From: Roseomonas genomospecies 6
GTDB taxonomy: Bacteria; Pseudomonadota; Alphaproteobacteria; Azospirillales; Azospirillaceae
Length of the DNA: 64,000 bases
Direction: 5' to 3'
Assembly: GCF_008365375.1 (NCBI RefSeq)
Contig: NZ_QOKW01000005.1
Span: forward strand, 248,001 to 312,000
Below, one piece after another: positions 29,220 through 37,658 of the stretch. The notes below the pieces were generated by a model that saw only the letters and a program-made list of their open reading frames with translations, was not told the origin of the DNA and searched no databases. The position numbers and the translations under genes were made by a program. Each line of letters opens with the position of its first letter. Within the stretch, counting starts at the first letter, position 1.

Positions 29220-29888
29220 TTAGCGGGCCAGCCCGATCAGCGCGCGGACCGTGTTCTCGGCGCCCTCGGCGATCTGCGCGAGGCTGGCGTCCAGCATGTA
29301 GCAGGGGGAGGTGACGATCTTCAGCCGGTGGTCGGTCACGATCTCGCCATGGCCGGTGACGCTGTGCTTCGCCCCCAGCGTCTCCAGCGCGGCGGCGGTC
29401 CCGGCGTCGGAACCGATGGTGAGTTCGACTCCCTCCGCCCCGAACAGCGTCGCCAGGATGGCCGGCGCGATGCACAGGGCGCCGATGGGCTTTCCGGCGT
29501 CGCGCATGGCGCGCACGGCCTTCTCCACGTCCGGGTTGACCGTGCAGTCCGGCCCCTTGAAGGCGAAATCGCACAGATTCTTGGCGGCGCCGAACCCACC
29601 GGGGAAGATCAGCGCGTCCACCGACGCGGCGTCGAAGGTGGCGAGGTCGGCGACCTTGCCGCGGGCGATGCGCGCGGACTCGGCCAGCACGTTGCGGGTC
29701 TCCGCCGCCTCTTCACCGGTCAGGTGGTTGACGACGTGGGCCTGCGGGATGTTGGGGGCGAAGCACACGGCCTCCGCCCCGGCGCGGTCGATGGCCAGCA
29801 GGGTGCACACCGCCTCGTGGATCTCCGCCCCGTCATAGACGCCGCAGCCCGAGAGCACGACCGCGATCCGCAACGGTTTGTCCGCCAT
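29220..29888 (-). CDS. iaaC: ElbB/ES1-family DJ-1-like protein (IaaC)
   Basis: 222 residues of the DJ-1/PfpI superfamily: LRIAVVLSGCGVYDGAEIHE at the start, FPGGFGAAKNLCDFAFKG near 105 and the nucleophile elbow GALCIAPAILA near 146 (Cys149 region). E. coli ElbB is a glyoxalase-like protein once linked to isoprenoid synthesis. In A. brasilense the gene after ipdC is called iaaC and, as I remember, is co-transcribed with it and affects auxin production. Here it follows ipdC by 95 bases on the same strand, so the name is by position and family. Confidence 0.85.
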   Translation of the reverse strand: MADKPLRIAVVLSGCGVYDGAEIHEAVCTLLAIDRAGAEAVCFAPNIPQAHVVNHLTGEEAAETRNVLAESARIARGKVADLATFDAASVDALIFPGGFGAAKNLCDFAFKGPDCTVNPDVEKAVRAMRDAGKPIGALCIAPAILATLFGAEGVELTIGSDAGTAAALETLGAKHSVTGHGEIVTDHRLKIVTSPCYMLDASLAQIAEGAENTVRALIGLAR

Positions 29889-29983
29889 GGTGATTCCTCC
29901 TTGGTGCCGATGTCCCGCCCGTTGGGGGAGGGTTGCCGGAAACCCTACCCCACGGCCACGCTTCCGCCTACTCCCCCCGTGCT

Positions 29984-31621
29984 TTACTCTCTGGGCGTTG
30001 CGTGCAGGCGCTTCTGCCCCTGGACGAAGCGGGCCAGCGTGTCGGACAGCACGCCGCGGGGGATCATCGCCTCGATCAACTGGAAGCGCCCGCGCGTGGC
30101 GAAGGCCCGGTCCAGGGCGGCCTTCAGCTCCGCCCGCGTGCGCACCCGCACCCCGTCGCCGCCCATGCCCGCGGCCATGTCGGCGAAGCGCCAGTCATCC
30201 AGGTCGTTGAAGGCGGATTCGGGCTGGAAGGTGCGCAGCATCTCCCAACTGGCGTTGTTGAACAGGATCACGATGGGGTCGATCCCCAGGCGTCGGCAAT
30301 TGCCAAGCTCCCACCCGGTCATCTGGAAGGCGCCGTCGCCGACCACGGTCAGGATGCGCTTGCCGCCCGACACGCACTGCGCCCCGATGCCCGCCGGAAC
30401 GCCGAAACCCATGCCCGCGTAGTAGCCCGGCGCCATCAGCCCGGCGTCGATCATGTCCATGGCGGTGAACAGGCAGTCGCCCATGTCCGCCGCGATCAGC
30501 AATGGCTCCTGCCCGGCGCGGACGCGGTCGTTGACGGCGCGGGCGATGTCCATCGGGGCGATGGGCTGCTCGTCGGCCTGAAGGCCGGTGGGGTAGGCGT
30601 GGGGTTCCTTGCCGCGCGTCGTCCGGTTGGACGGCGGCAGCCGTTCCAGCAGGGCGTCCACCAGCCCGTTCAACGGGATGTCGGCGTAGGTGTGATAGCC
30701 CAGCGTCACCGCGCGGTCGAAGGCATGGATGGTCTTGCGCAGGTCGATCTTGCGCTGGGACACCGCGAAATTGGTGTCGCTGAGGATGGCGCCGAGCAGG
30801 AACAGCCCGTCCGACTCCTCGACCAGCCGGGTGATCTCCGCGTCGCCCGCCACGCCGATGTAGGTGCCGAGCGGCGGGGTCGGCGCGTCGGCCAGCAGGC
30901 CGCGCCCCATGAAGGTGGTCACCACTGGCACGCCCAGCCGCTGCGCCAGCTCCGCCACCTTGGCCTCCAGCCCGTAGCGGCGGACCTCCACGCAGACCAT
31001 CAGCACCGGCGAGGTGGCCGAGCGCATGGCCGTCAGCACCTCGTCCGCGCAGGCGGCCAGCGCGTCGCGGTCCACCGGCCAAGCGGGGTCGTCGCCCACC
31101 GGCTCGACCTCCGCGTTGACCATGTTGCGGGGGATTTCCAGATAGACCGGGCGCGACAGGGCGCGGGCGGCGCCCAGAACGCGGGCGATCTCCGCCGGGG
31201 CCTTGGCCGGGTCGTCCAGCCGGGCCTGGGCCACGGTGATCTCCTTGAACACCTGGAACTGCGTGTCCAGCGTGCGGCCCTGGTGGTGCAGCAGCAGGCC
31301 GGCGTTGCCCTCCGTCGTGCCCGGCGCGCCGGAGATGACGACGACCGGCGACTTCTCGGCGTAGGCGCCGGCCACCGCGTTCACCATGTTGAAGGCGCCC
31401 GCCCCGTAGGTGACCGCCGCCACCCCCAGCGTGGAGCTGTAGCGCGCCGCCGCGTCCGCCGCGAAGCCCACCGCCGGTTCGTGGCTCAGCGTGTGGAGCG
31501 GCAGGATCTGCGTTTCCTCCGCCACCTTGAAGAAGGGCAGGGCGAAATCGCCCGGAATCCCGAACATGGCCTGTGCGCCGCGATCCTTCAGCGCGCGCAG
31601 CAGGGCTTCGGCCAGCTTCAT
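29984..31621 (-). CDS. ipdC: Indole-3-pyruvate/phenylpyruvate decarboxylase
   Basis: Key enzyme of indole-3-acetic acid and phenylacetic acid production, a thiamine-diphosphate decarboxylase acting on indolepyruvate and phenylpyruvate. 545 residues, the known Azospirillum length. Catalytic Asp25 (GIPGDF), Glu48 (SHEPAVGF) and His112-His113 (LLLHHQGR) are all present. The ThDP/Mg site GDGAFQMTGWELGNC near 420 ends at NNASWEM. The sequence agrees closely with A. brasilense IpdC as I recall it. The operon continues with iaaC. Upstream lie inverted repeats annotated separately. Confidence 0.97.
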   Translation of the reverse strand: MKLAEALLRALKDRGAQAMFGIPGDFALPFFKVAEETQILPLHTLSHEPAVGFAADAAARYSSTLGVAAVTYGAGAFNMVNAVAGAYAEKSPVVVISGAPGTTEGNAGLLLHHQGRTLDTQFQVFKEITVAQARLDDPAKAPAEIARVLGAARALSRPVYLEIPRNMVNAEVEPVGDDPAWPVDRDALAACADEVLTAMRSATSPVLMVCVEVRRYGLEAKVAELAQRLGVPVVTTFMGRGLLADAPTPPLGTYIGVAGDAEITRLVEESDGLFLLGAILSDTNFAVSQRKIDLRKTIHAFDRAVTLGYHTYADIPLNGLVDALLERLPPSNRTTRGKEPHAYPTGLQADEQPIAPMDIARAVNDRVRAGQEPLLIAADMGDCLFTAMDMIDAGLMAPGYYAGMGFGVPAGIGAQCVSGGKRILTVVGDGAFQMTGWELGNCRRLGIDPIVILFNNASWEMLRTFQPESAFNDLDDWRFADMAAGMGGDGVRVRTRAELKAALDRAFATRGRFQLIEAMIPRGVLSDTLARFVQGQKRLHATPRE

Positions 31622-31670
31622 GGCCGCTCTCCCGTTCCGATTGGTTTCGCGGATTCGTGATCCGCACATG

Positions 31671-31723
31671 GGGACAGCATCGCCTTGCGCACCGCCGCGC
31701 GCAAGATTTGTTTCATTCGAAAC
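31671..31723 (-). promoter_or_regulatory. ipdC upstream control region: TGTCCC element and two inverted repeats
   Basis: 50-102 bases before the ipdC start. On the minus strand, in transcription order: GTTTC/GAAAC with a 4-base gap (31723-31710), CTTGCGC/GCGCAAG with an 8-base gap (31705-31684), then TGTCCC (31676-31671). Published work on the A. brasilense ipdC promoter, from memory, describes an auxin-responsive cis element with a TGTCCC motif. Function here is inferred from that. Confidence 0.6.
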
Positions 31724-31749
31724 CATCCATTCGCGCAGGAAATTATGAG

Positions 31750-31895
31750 ATCCCCTCTCCCGCCCCGGGAGAGGGAAGGGGCCCGCGCGACGCGCGGGAA
31801 GGGTGAGGGTGCCGGCAACCGGTTGGCACCCGATCCTTGGACAACCCTCACCCGCCCGCTTCGCGGGCACCCTCTCCCGGGGCGGGAGAGGGGGG
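31750..31895. repeat. GC-rich palindromic intergenic repeat, long variant
   Basis: 146-base inverted repeat in the 337-base gap between divergent ipdC and the lipoprotein gene. The outer arms are CCCCTCTCCCGCCCCGGGAG and its near complement CTCTCCCGGGGCGGGAGAGG. Inner arms include CGCGCGACGCGCGGGAAGGG-type sequence and ACCCTCACCCGCCCGCTTCG. It leaves the ipdC control region intact. The rest of the gap shows only a short leader for the lipoprotein gene. Confidence 0.7.
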
Positions 31896-31958
31896 ATATG
31901 GCCTGCCCAGATTGCTGTGCTATGGTCGATTTCTCAACTTAGAGATGGCGGCCAATTC

Positions 31959-32675
31959 ATGAACAAGTCGTATGTTCTCTCATTCGTTTGTGTGTTTGCA
32001 CTCTACGGATGCGCGTCGGACAGTCCGGTGGCCGAGCGTGCGCTGTACGATCAGGCCATCGACCGCAGCGCCGTCTTTCAGGAGGCGAACGTCCGGCCAT
32101 TGGCGCCGTTGGCCTATCCCGTCCGCGCCCTGTCCCTGACCGGCAACACCACCTGGGCGGAGGGGAAGGAGGGCCAGCCGGTGACCATCGACAGCCCCTA
32201 TGGCCAGTGGATCTCGGTGGAGCCGGAACTGCAGACCATCTGCCGCAACTTCCCGCGCGGGCAGGTGCTGGAGAAGCTGCACCAGCTTCTGGGCCTGAAG
32301 CCGGCGACGGAGGCCAACCGCAACGAGCGCTTCGTCCGCTTCACCATCGAGAAGCAGGCCAACGGTCCGACCCAGACCGGCATCTTCCGCCCCTGCGCCA
32401 ACCCCGACACCGCGGCCACCCAGTGCGGCAACCAGATCAAGGTGGCCGACAGCCAGGGGGCCTACGTCTCCTGGTTCGCCAACCAGATGGTCTTCTCCTA
32501 CAAGCGCGACCCGGCGATGAGCGGCACCGGCTATCCCTGGACGCGGCTGGGCTACACCTACAACTGGGACCCGGCGGCGGCGGACATCCGCGGCGTGCAG
32601 GAATATGTGGTGCCCGACAAGACGGTCGTGACGGTCACCGAGATCGTGAAACCGGAGGATTACTGCGCGCCCTGA
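31959..32675 (+). CDS. Hypothetical lipoprotein
   Basis: 238 residues. A lipoprotein signal ([18 protein letters not shown]) places the lipidated Cys at residue 18. The mature domain has [20 protein letters not shown] near 55, a conserved-looking [20 protein letters not shown] near 95, cysteine-containing [19 protein letters not shown] near 145 and [12 protein letters not shown] near 195. I do not recognise the family. The codon use is ordinary for the chromosome. It precedes gltX by 86 bases on the same strand. Confidence 0.82.
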   Translation: MNKSYVLSFVCVFALYGCASDSPVAERALYDQAIDRSAVFQEANVRPLAPLAYPVRALSLTGNTTWAEGKEGQPVTIDSPYGQWISVEPELQTICRNFPRGQVLEKLHQLLGLKPATEANRNERFVRFTIEKQANGPTQTGIFRPCANPDTAATQCGNQIKVADSQGAYVSWFANQMVFSYKRDPAMSGTGYPWTRLGYTYNWDPAAADIRGVQEYVVPDKTVVTVTEIVKPEDYCAP

Positions 32676-32761
32676 TGGGCGTCTTTCCGCAGGGTGTCTT
32701 TCGGGCCGGCGCGGGGCGTGCTACGACTGCCGCCCTGTCCCGACTTTCGAATGATGCCCGT

Positions 32762-34120
32762 ATGTCCGTCGCCGTCCGCTTCGCCCCCAGCCCGACCGGT
32801 CTCCTGCATGTCGGCAACGTGCGCCTCGCGCTCGTCAACTGGCTGTTCGCGCGCAAGGCGGGCGGCAGCTTCCTGCTGCGCATGGACGACACGGACGAGG
32901 AACGGTCCAAGCCCGAATACGCGGAGGGGATCGAGCGGGACCTGACCTGGCTCGGCCTGACCTGGGACCGCTTCGCGCGCGAGAGCGACCGCTATGGCCG
33001 CTACGACGAAGTGGCGGCGGCGCTGAAGGCCGCCGGGCGGCTCTACCCTTGCTACGAGACGCCGGAGGAGCTGAACCTCAAGCGCGCCAGCCTCGTGTCG
33101 CAGGGCCGTCCGCCGATCTACGACCGCGCCGCGCTCCGCTTGACCGACGCCGACCGCGCCCGCCTGGAATCGGAGGGGCGCAAGCCGCACTGGCGCTTCA
33201 AGCTGGAGCACGCGCCGGTCGAATGGACCGACCTCGTGCGCGGACCGGTGCATTTCGAGGGTGCAGCGCTCAGCGATCCGGTGCTGATCCGCGAGGACGG
33301 GCGCCCGCTTTATACGCTGACCAGCGTGGTGGACGACGCCGACCTCGCCATCACCCATGTCATCCGGGGCGAGGACCACGTCGCCAACACGGCGGTGCAG
33401 ATCCAGATTTTCGAGGCGCTGAAGAATATTGAGGGCGGCGGGGCGGTCCCCGTCTTCGCCCATCTGCCGCTGCTGACCGACGCGGCGGGGCAGGGCCTGT
33501 CCAAGCGGCTGGGCAGCCTGTCCGTGGCGTCCTTGCGCGAGGAGGAGGGGATCGAGCCGATGGCGCTGGCCAGCCTGCTCGCCAAGCTCGGCACTTCCGA
33601 CGCCATCGAGCCGCGGCTGACGCTGGACGAGCTGGTGGCCGAATTCGACATCGCCAAGGTGTCCCGCGCCACCCCGAAATTCGACCCGGAGGAACTGCTG
33701 CGGCTGAACGCCCGCATCCTCCACCTGCTGCCCTTCGAGCGGGTCGCCGGGGAGCTGGCCGCGCTGGGTTTGGCGGAGGCCGACGCCGCCTTCTGGGAGG
33801 CGGTGCGCCCCAACCTGTCGCGCGTCGCGGAGGCCCGGGACTGGTGGGCGGTGACCCATGCCCCGGTCGCCCCGGTGGCGGACGACCCCGCCTTCCTGGC
33901 CGAAGCGGCGGCCCTGCTGCCGGAGGAGCCCTGGGACCTCTCCACCTGGGGTGCCTGGACGGGAGCGGTGAAGGCGAAGACGGGGCGGAAGGGCAAGGAT
34001 TTGTTCCTCCCCCTGCGCCGCGCCCTCACCGGGCGGGACCATGGACCGGAATTGAAGAACCTGCTACCCCTGATCGGCCGCACCCGCGCGGAAAAGCGCC
34101 TCGCGGGAGAGACGGCGTAA
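32762..34120 (+). CDS. gltX: Glutamyl-tRNA synthetase
   Basis: Class I aminoacyl-tRNA synthetase of 452 residues. The HIGH-type motif is [18 protein letters not shown] (residues 7-24) and the KMSKS-type motif is [11 protein letters not shown] near 243. [18 protein letters not shown] near 42 and [16 protein letters not shown] near 200 complete the catalytic domain, followed by an all-helical anticodon-binding domain. It lacks the zinc-binding cysteines of some GluRS forms. Alphaproteobacteria often carry two gltX copies, and this one may be the second. It is next to cysS, as described for A. brasilense. Confidence 0.95.
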   Translation: MSVAVRFAPSPTGLLHVGNVRLALVNWLFARKAGGSFLLRMDDTDEERSKPEYAEGIERDLTWLGLTWDRFARESDRYGRYDEVAAALKAAGRLYPCYETPEELNLKRASLVSQGRPPIYDRAALRLTDADRARLESEGRKPHWRFKLEHAPVEWTDLVRGPVHFEGAALSDPVLIREDGRPLYTLTSVVDDADLAITHVIRGEDHVANTAVQIQIFEALKNIEGGGAVPVFAHLPLLTDAAGQGLSKRLGSLSVASLREEEGIEPMALASLLAKLGTSDAIEPRLTLDELVAEFDIAKVSRATPKFDPEELLRLNARILHLLPFERVAGELAALGLAEADAAFWEAVRPNLSRVAEARDWWAVTHAPVAPVADDPAFLAEAAALLPEEPWDLSTWGAWTGAVKAKTGRKGKDLFLPLRRALTGRDHGPELKNLLPLIGRTRAEKRLAGETA

Positions 34121-34128
34121 GAGTCCTT

Positions 34129-34170
34129 ACCCCCACCCCGACCCTCCTCCGCTGGGCGGGGGAGGGGGAT
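34129..34170. repeat. GC-rich palindromic intergenic repeat, copy 3
   Basis: Short copy between gltX and cysS: CCCCCACCCCGACCCTCCTC, loop CGCTGGGC, GGGGGAGGGGG. It closely resembles the copy after nadE. Confidence 0.65.
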
Positions 34171-34196
34171 GAACCTTTCACAGGAGATAGGGCGCC

Positions 34197-35567
34197 GTGC
34201 CGCTGGACCTCTACAACACGCTGACCCGCCGCAAGGAACGCTTCGAGCCGATGAGTCCGGACCGGGTGGGCATGTATGTGTGTGGACCCACGGTCTACGA
34301 CACCGCGCACATCGGCAACGCCCGCCCGGTGGTGGTGTTCGACCTGCTGTTCCGGTTGCTGCAGCGGCTCTATCCGGCGGTGACCTACGTCCGCAACATC
34401 ACCGACGTGGACGACAAGATCATCGACCGCTCGCGCGACAGCGGCGAACCGATCGAGGCGCTGACCAAGCGCACCGCCGACCTCTACCACGCCGACATGG
34501 ACGCGCTGAACGCGCTGCGCCCGACCATCGAGCCGCGCGCCACGCACCACATCTCGCACATGGTGGCCCTGATCGGGCTGCTGATCGAGCGCGGCCACGC
34601 CTACGCCGCGGAAGGGCATGTGCTGTTCTCCGTGCCGTCGATGGCGGAGTATGGGCAGCTCTCCCGCCGCACGCTGGACGAGTTGATCGCCGGCGCCCGC
34701 GTGGAGGTCGCACCCTACAAGCGCGATTCCTCCGACTTCGTGCTGTGGAAGCCGAGCGCCGACGATCAGCCCGGCTGGGACAGCCCGTGGGGCCGCGGGC
34801 GGCCCGGCTGGCACATCGAATGCTCCGCCATGGCGAAGGAGCATCTGGGAGTCACCTTCGACATCCACGGCGGCGGGCTGGACCTGATCTTCCCGCACCA
34901 TGAGAACGAGATCGCCCAGAGCCGCTGCGCCCACGACGGCGAGCCGCTGGCCCGCTACTGGGTCCACAACGGCTTCGTGACCGTCGAGGGCGAGAAGATG
35001 TCCAAGTCGCTGGGCAACTTCTTCACCGTGCACGAACTGCTGGACGAGTTCCCCGGCGAGGCCATCCGCCTGACGCTGATGAGCGCCCATTACCGCCAGC
35101 CGCTGGACTTCACCCGCGAGGGGCTGAAGCAATCCAAGGCGACGCTCGACCGCTGGTATCAGGCGCTGCGCGGCGACCCGGCCCCGGCGGCGGCGGAACT
35201 GCCCTTCGACGTGCTGGCCGCTCTGGAGGACGACCTCAACAGCCCGCTCGCCATCTCCCACCTGCACGAGCTGGCCTCGGCGGTGAACAAGGCGGGGGAG
35301 GCGGAAAAGGCCGCCGCCAAGGGCGCCCTGCGCGCCGCGGGCGACGCGCTGGGCCTGCTCCAGCAGGACCCGGAGGCGTGGTTCCGCTGGGCGCCGAAGG
35401 GGGCCGCCGCGCTGTCCGACGCCGACATCCAGCAGCGCATCGACGACCGTCTGGCCGCCCGCAAGGCCAAGAACTACGCGGAGGCCGACCGCATCCGCAA
35501 GGAACTGGCCGACCAGGGCATCCTTCTGGAGGATGGCCCTCAGGGCACGACCTGGAAGCGGGCGTAA
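34197..35567 (+). CDS. cysS: Cysteinyl-tRNA synthetase
   Basis: 456-residue class I synthetase. Zinc site Cys in [18 protein letters not shown] near 25 (HIGN is the HIGH motif). [14 protein letters not shown] is near 64, [14 protein letters not shown] near 205 and [19 protein letters not shown] near 225. [12 protein letters not shown] near 265 is the KMSKS loop. The start is a GTG at 34197 preceded by AGGAGA. It probably shares transcription with gltX across a repeat. Confidence 0.97.
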   Translation: MPLDLYNTLTRRKERFEPMSPDRVGMYVCGPTVYDTAHIGNARPVVVFDLLFRLLQRLYPAVTYVRNITDVDDKIIDRSRDSGEPIEALTKRTADLYHADMDALNALRPTIEPRATHHISHMVALIGLLIERGHAYAAEGHVLFSVPSMAEYGQLSRRTLDELIAGARVEVAPYKRDSSDFVLWKPSADDQPGWDSPWGRGRPGWHIECSAMAKEHLGVTFDIHGGGLDLIFPHHENEIAQSRCAHDGEPLARYWVHNGFVTVEGEKMSKSLGNFFTVHELLDEFPGEAIRLTLMSAHYRQPLDFTREGLKQSKATLDRWYQALRGDPAPAAAELPFDVLAALEDDLNSPLAISHLHELASAVNKAGEAEKAAAKGALRAAGDALGLLQQDPEAWFRWAPKGAAALSDADIQQRIDDRLAARKAKNYAEADRIRKELADQGILLEDGPQGTTWKRA

Positions 35568-35571
35568 CGCG

Positions 35572-36795
35572 CTAACCGGTCCGGCGCGCCATCGCCTCGC
35601 GGTCGCGCGCCGGACTGCTCCGCCTCTTGGATTCGCCCGGCGGGACTCCGTTCATCAGGAAGCGCAGCGTCGGCGACCGGCGCACCAGCCGGTGATGGAT
35701 CGCCAGGGGCAGGAACAGCCCGACCGCGGTGATCGCGGCGAACTCCAGCAGCGGCGGGGCGGGGACGGCCAACAGGGCGAAGCCCAGGGCCATGACCACC
35801 AGATGGTGCAGCAGGTAGATCGTGTAGGACGCCTGCGACAGAGCCTGCACCCGGCGGCTCTCCGCCGAGAACCAGGCCTGCGTCAGCCCCAGGACGAAGC
35901 GGAAGGCCGACCAGGCGGCGACCGCCCGCAGCGCCTCGTCCAGGAACCGGACCGGCATGGGCTTCTCCACCCCGACCATCCCGATGTGGATGGAGAAGCA
36001 CAGCAGGTAAGTCAGCGCCACGCCCCAACCCGCCTTGGCGTAGCGCCCGGCCCCGCCCGGCCAGTGGGCGATCAGCACCCCGACCGCGAAGAAGCCCGCC
36101 GAGGTGACGATGCTGACCGCGGTGGAGTTGGTCGGCACCAGCGGCGTCACGAGCCGGTCGGAGATGTTGTCGAACCCCAGCACCCCCATCATGACGAGGC
36201 TGAGCAGGAGCGGGGGGAACCAGTCCGGCGGATCGGCCAGCCAGCGGGTCAGCCCGGGCGACCGCTCCGCCAACCGCCGGTGCAGGGCGACGAGCAGAGG
36301 ATAGGCGAGGCAGAGCGCCAGCACGCTGATGAACAACTCCACCAGGAACCACAGGTGATAGACGAGGCTGCCGCTCCAGAAGGCGGCGGGAATGGTGCGG
36401 GTGACGAATTCCGCCGCGGTCAGGCCCGGATCGGTCGCGCGGAACTCCATCCATAATTGCGCGACGTTCAGCGTCGCCGCCATGACGAACAGCGGCACCA
36501 GCAGCCGCGAGGCCCGCGAGCCCAGAGTCGCCCGCGGCCCATGGCGGCGCAGGCTGTGCGCGATCAGCAGGCCGGAGATCAGGAAGAAGGCGGGCATGCG
36601 GAAGCTGTGGATGAAATCCGCGAACAGCCCGATCCAGGCGATCCCGTCGGGGGAGTTCATCACCCAGTCGTAGCCCGGCGTGTAGATCAGCGCCGCGTGG
36701 TAGGGCACCCCCAGAATCATCAGCAGGCTGCGCGCCGCGTCCAGGGAATGATCCCGTGTGCCGCCCAAACCGTTCGATACGCCCGCCGCCGCCAT
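35572..36795 (-). CDS. Acyltransferase 3 family membrane protein
   Basis: 407-residue multi-spanning protein of the OafA/OpgC/acyltransferase-3 family. HSLDAARSLLMILGVPYHAAL near residue 16 carries the R/H positions of the first helix, and FRMPAFFLISGLLIAHSLRR lies near 65. SYTIYLLHHLVVMALGF near 320 is the typical C-terminal helix. Members O-acylate polysaccharides, glucans or lipids at the inner membrane. The acceptor is unknown. The ATG at 36795 with AAAGG eight bases before is preferred over a GTG three codons upstream. Confidence 0.86.
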   Translation of the reverse strand: MAAAGVSNGLGGTRDHSLDAARSLLMILGVPYHAALIYTPGYDWVMNSPDGIAWIGLFADFIHSFRMPAFFLISGLLIAHSLRRHGPRATLGSRASRLLVPLFVMAATLNVAQLWMEFRATDPGLTAAEFVTRTIPAAFWSGSLVYHLWFLVELFISVLALCLAYPLLVALHRRLAERSPGLTRWLADPPDWFPPLLLSLVMMGVLGFDNISDRLVTPLVPTNSTAVSIVTSAGFFAVGVLIAHWPGGAGRYAKAGWGVALTYLLCFSIHIGMVGVEKPMPVRFLDEALRAVAAWSAFRFVLGLTQAWFSAESRRVQALSQASYTIYLLHHLVVMALGFALLAVPAPPLLEFAAITAVGLFLPLAIHHRLVRRSPTLRFLMNGVPPGESKRRSSPARDREAMARRTG

Positions 36796-37069
36796 CGCCC
36801 ACACCTTTCGGGGTCTCTTTCGCTTCGCTTCTCCAAACGAACGCGCCCGGGCATCGTCCGGATGCGCTAGAGGCTGCGGCTAATCCGGGGAACCGACGAT
36901 GGAGTAAGCCATTCCCGCCGGTTGCGCTCCGTCCGGACCGGCGCGCCCCAGGGGTTCACGGCACCGGCCCGAACCTGCTACAAGACCGTCGCGGAGCGCT
37001 CGCATTCACGCGGGTGGCGCCGTCGTTCGCGCCCGTATTTCCGCGGGTGGCCTTTGGAGGATTCCGATC

Positions 37070-37534
37070 ATGCTCTGGCTCGCCGCCTACATCGGCAGCG
37101 TACTCGCCATCAACTACGCCTTCAGCCTCGCGCCGCATCTGGACCTGCTGTGGTCCTGCTGGGCCGGGCTGATCTTCATCCTGCGCGACATGGTGCAGGT
37201 CCGTTACGGACACTGGTCGCTCGCCGCGATGCTGGGCGCCACGGTGCTGTCCTTCCTGCTCGCCGACCCCGTCGTCGCCACGGCCAGCGTCACCGCGTTC
37301 GCCGTGTCGGAGCTGATCGACTGGGGCGTCTTCACCGTCACCCGGCGCCCGTTGCGCGACCGCCTGTGGATCAGCGCCGCCCTGTCGGTGCCGGTCGATA
37401 CGGCGCTGTTCTTCGGCATGCTCGGCATCTGGGAGCCGGCGGTCTGGGCCGCCAGCTTCGCGTCGAAGCTGGCCGGCGTGTCCGCCGTGTGGATGCTGAT
37501 GCGCGCGCGGGCGGCGCGGCCCGCGACGGCCTGA
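37070..37534 (+). CDS. VUT-family transporter (YhhQ-type, queuosine-precursor or vitamin uptake)
   Basis: 154 residues with about five membrane spans: WLAAYIGSVLAINYAFSLAP, LLWSCWAGLIFILRDMVQ near 27-44, and FAVSELIDWGVFTVTRRPLR near 85-104. NYAF at the start, RDxxQ and the ELIDW segment are hallmarks of the VUT/YhhQ family. Characterised members take up 7-cyano- or 7-aminomethyl-7-deazaguanine. The protein is shorter than E. coli YhhQ. No queuosine gene is adjacent and I see no preQ1 riboswitch upstream. Confidence 0.8.
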   Translation: MLWLAAYIGSVLAINYAFSLAPHLDLLWSCWAGLIFILRDMVQVRYGHWSLAAMLGATVLSFLLADPVVATASVTAFAVSELIDWGVFTVTRRPLRDRLWISAALSVPVDTALFFGMLGIWEPAVWAASFASKLAGVSAVWMLMRARAARPATA

Positions 37535-37546
37535 TACGCTTCGCTT

Positions 37547-37645
37547 TTTGGCAATCGCCGACTCGGGGAAAGCCGGCGCTGCGGCCGGCCTCCCCGGCGC
37601 CTTCCCGGCGGTCGGCGGACGAGGGCGGCGTCGGCGATCGCCAAA
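37547..37645. repeat. Long-spaced inverted repeat between convergent genes
   Basis: A 16-base arm TTTGGCAATCGCCGAC (37547-37562) and its complement with one mismatch (37630-37645), with smaller GC hairpins between. It fills the gap between the VUT gene and the end of the histidine kinase gene, so it is placed to stop both transcripts. Confidence 0.5.
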
Positions 37646-37658
37646 GGCACGGCGGGGA

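Noticed and set aside
29984..31621. Pyruvate decarboxylase or acetolactate synthase instead of IpdC
   Set aside because: Length, the His-His pair, and close agreement with the Azospirillum enzyme together with iaaC, gltX and cysS as neighbours favour IpdC.
36900..37069. preQ1 riboswitch before the VUT-family gene
   Set aside because: I looked because such transporters are often so controlled, but found no A-rich tail and C-rich loop in the right arrangement.
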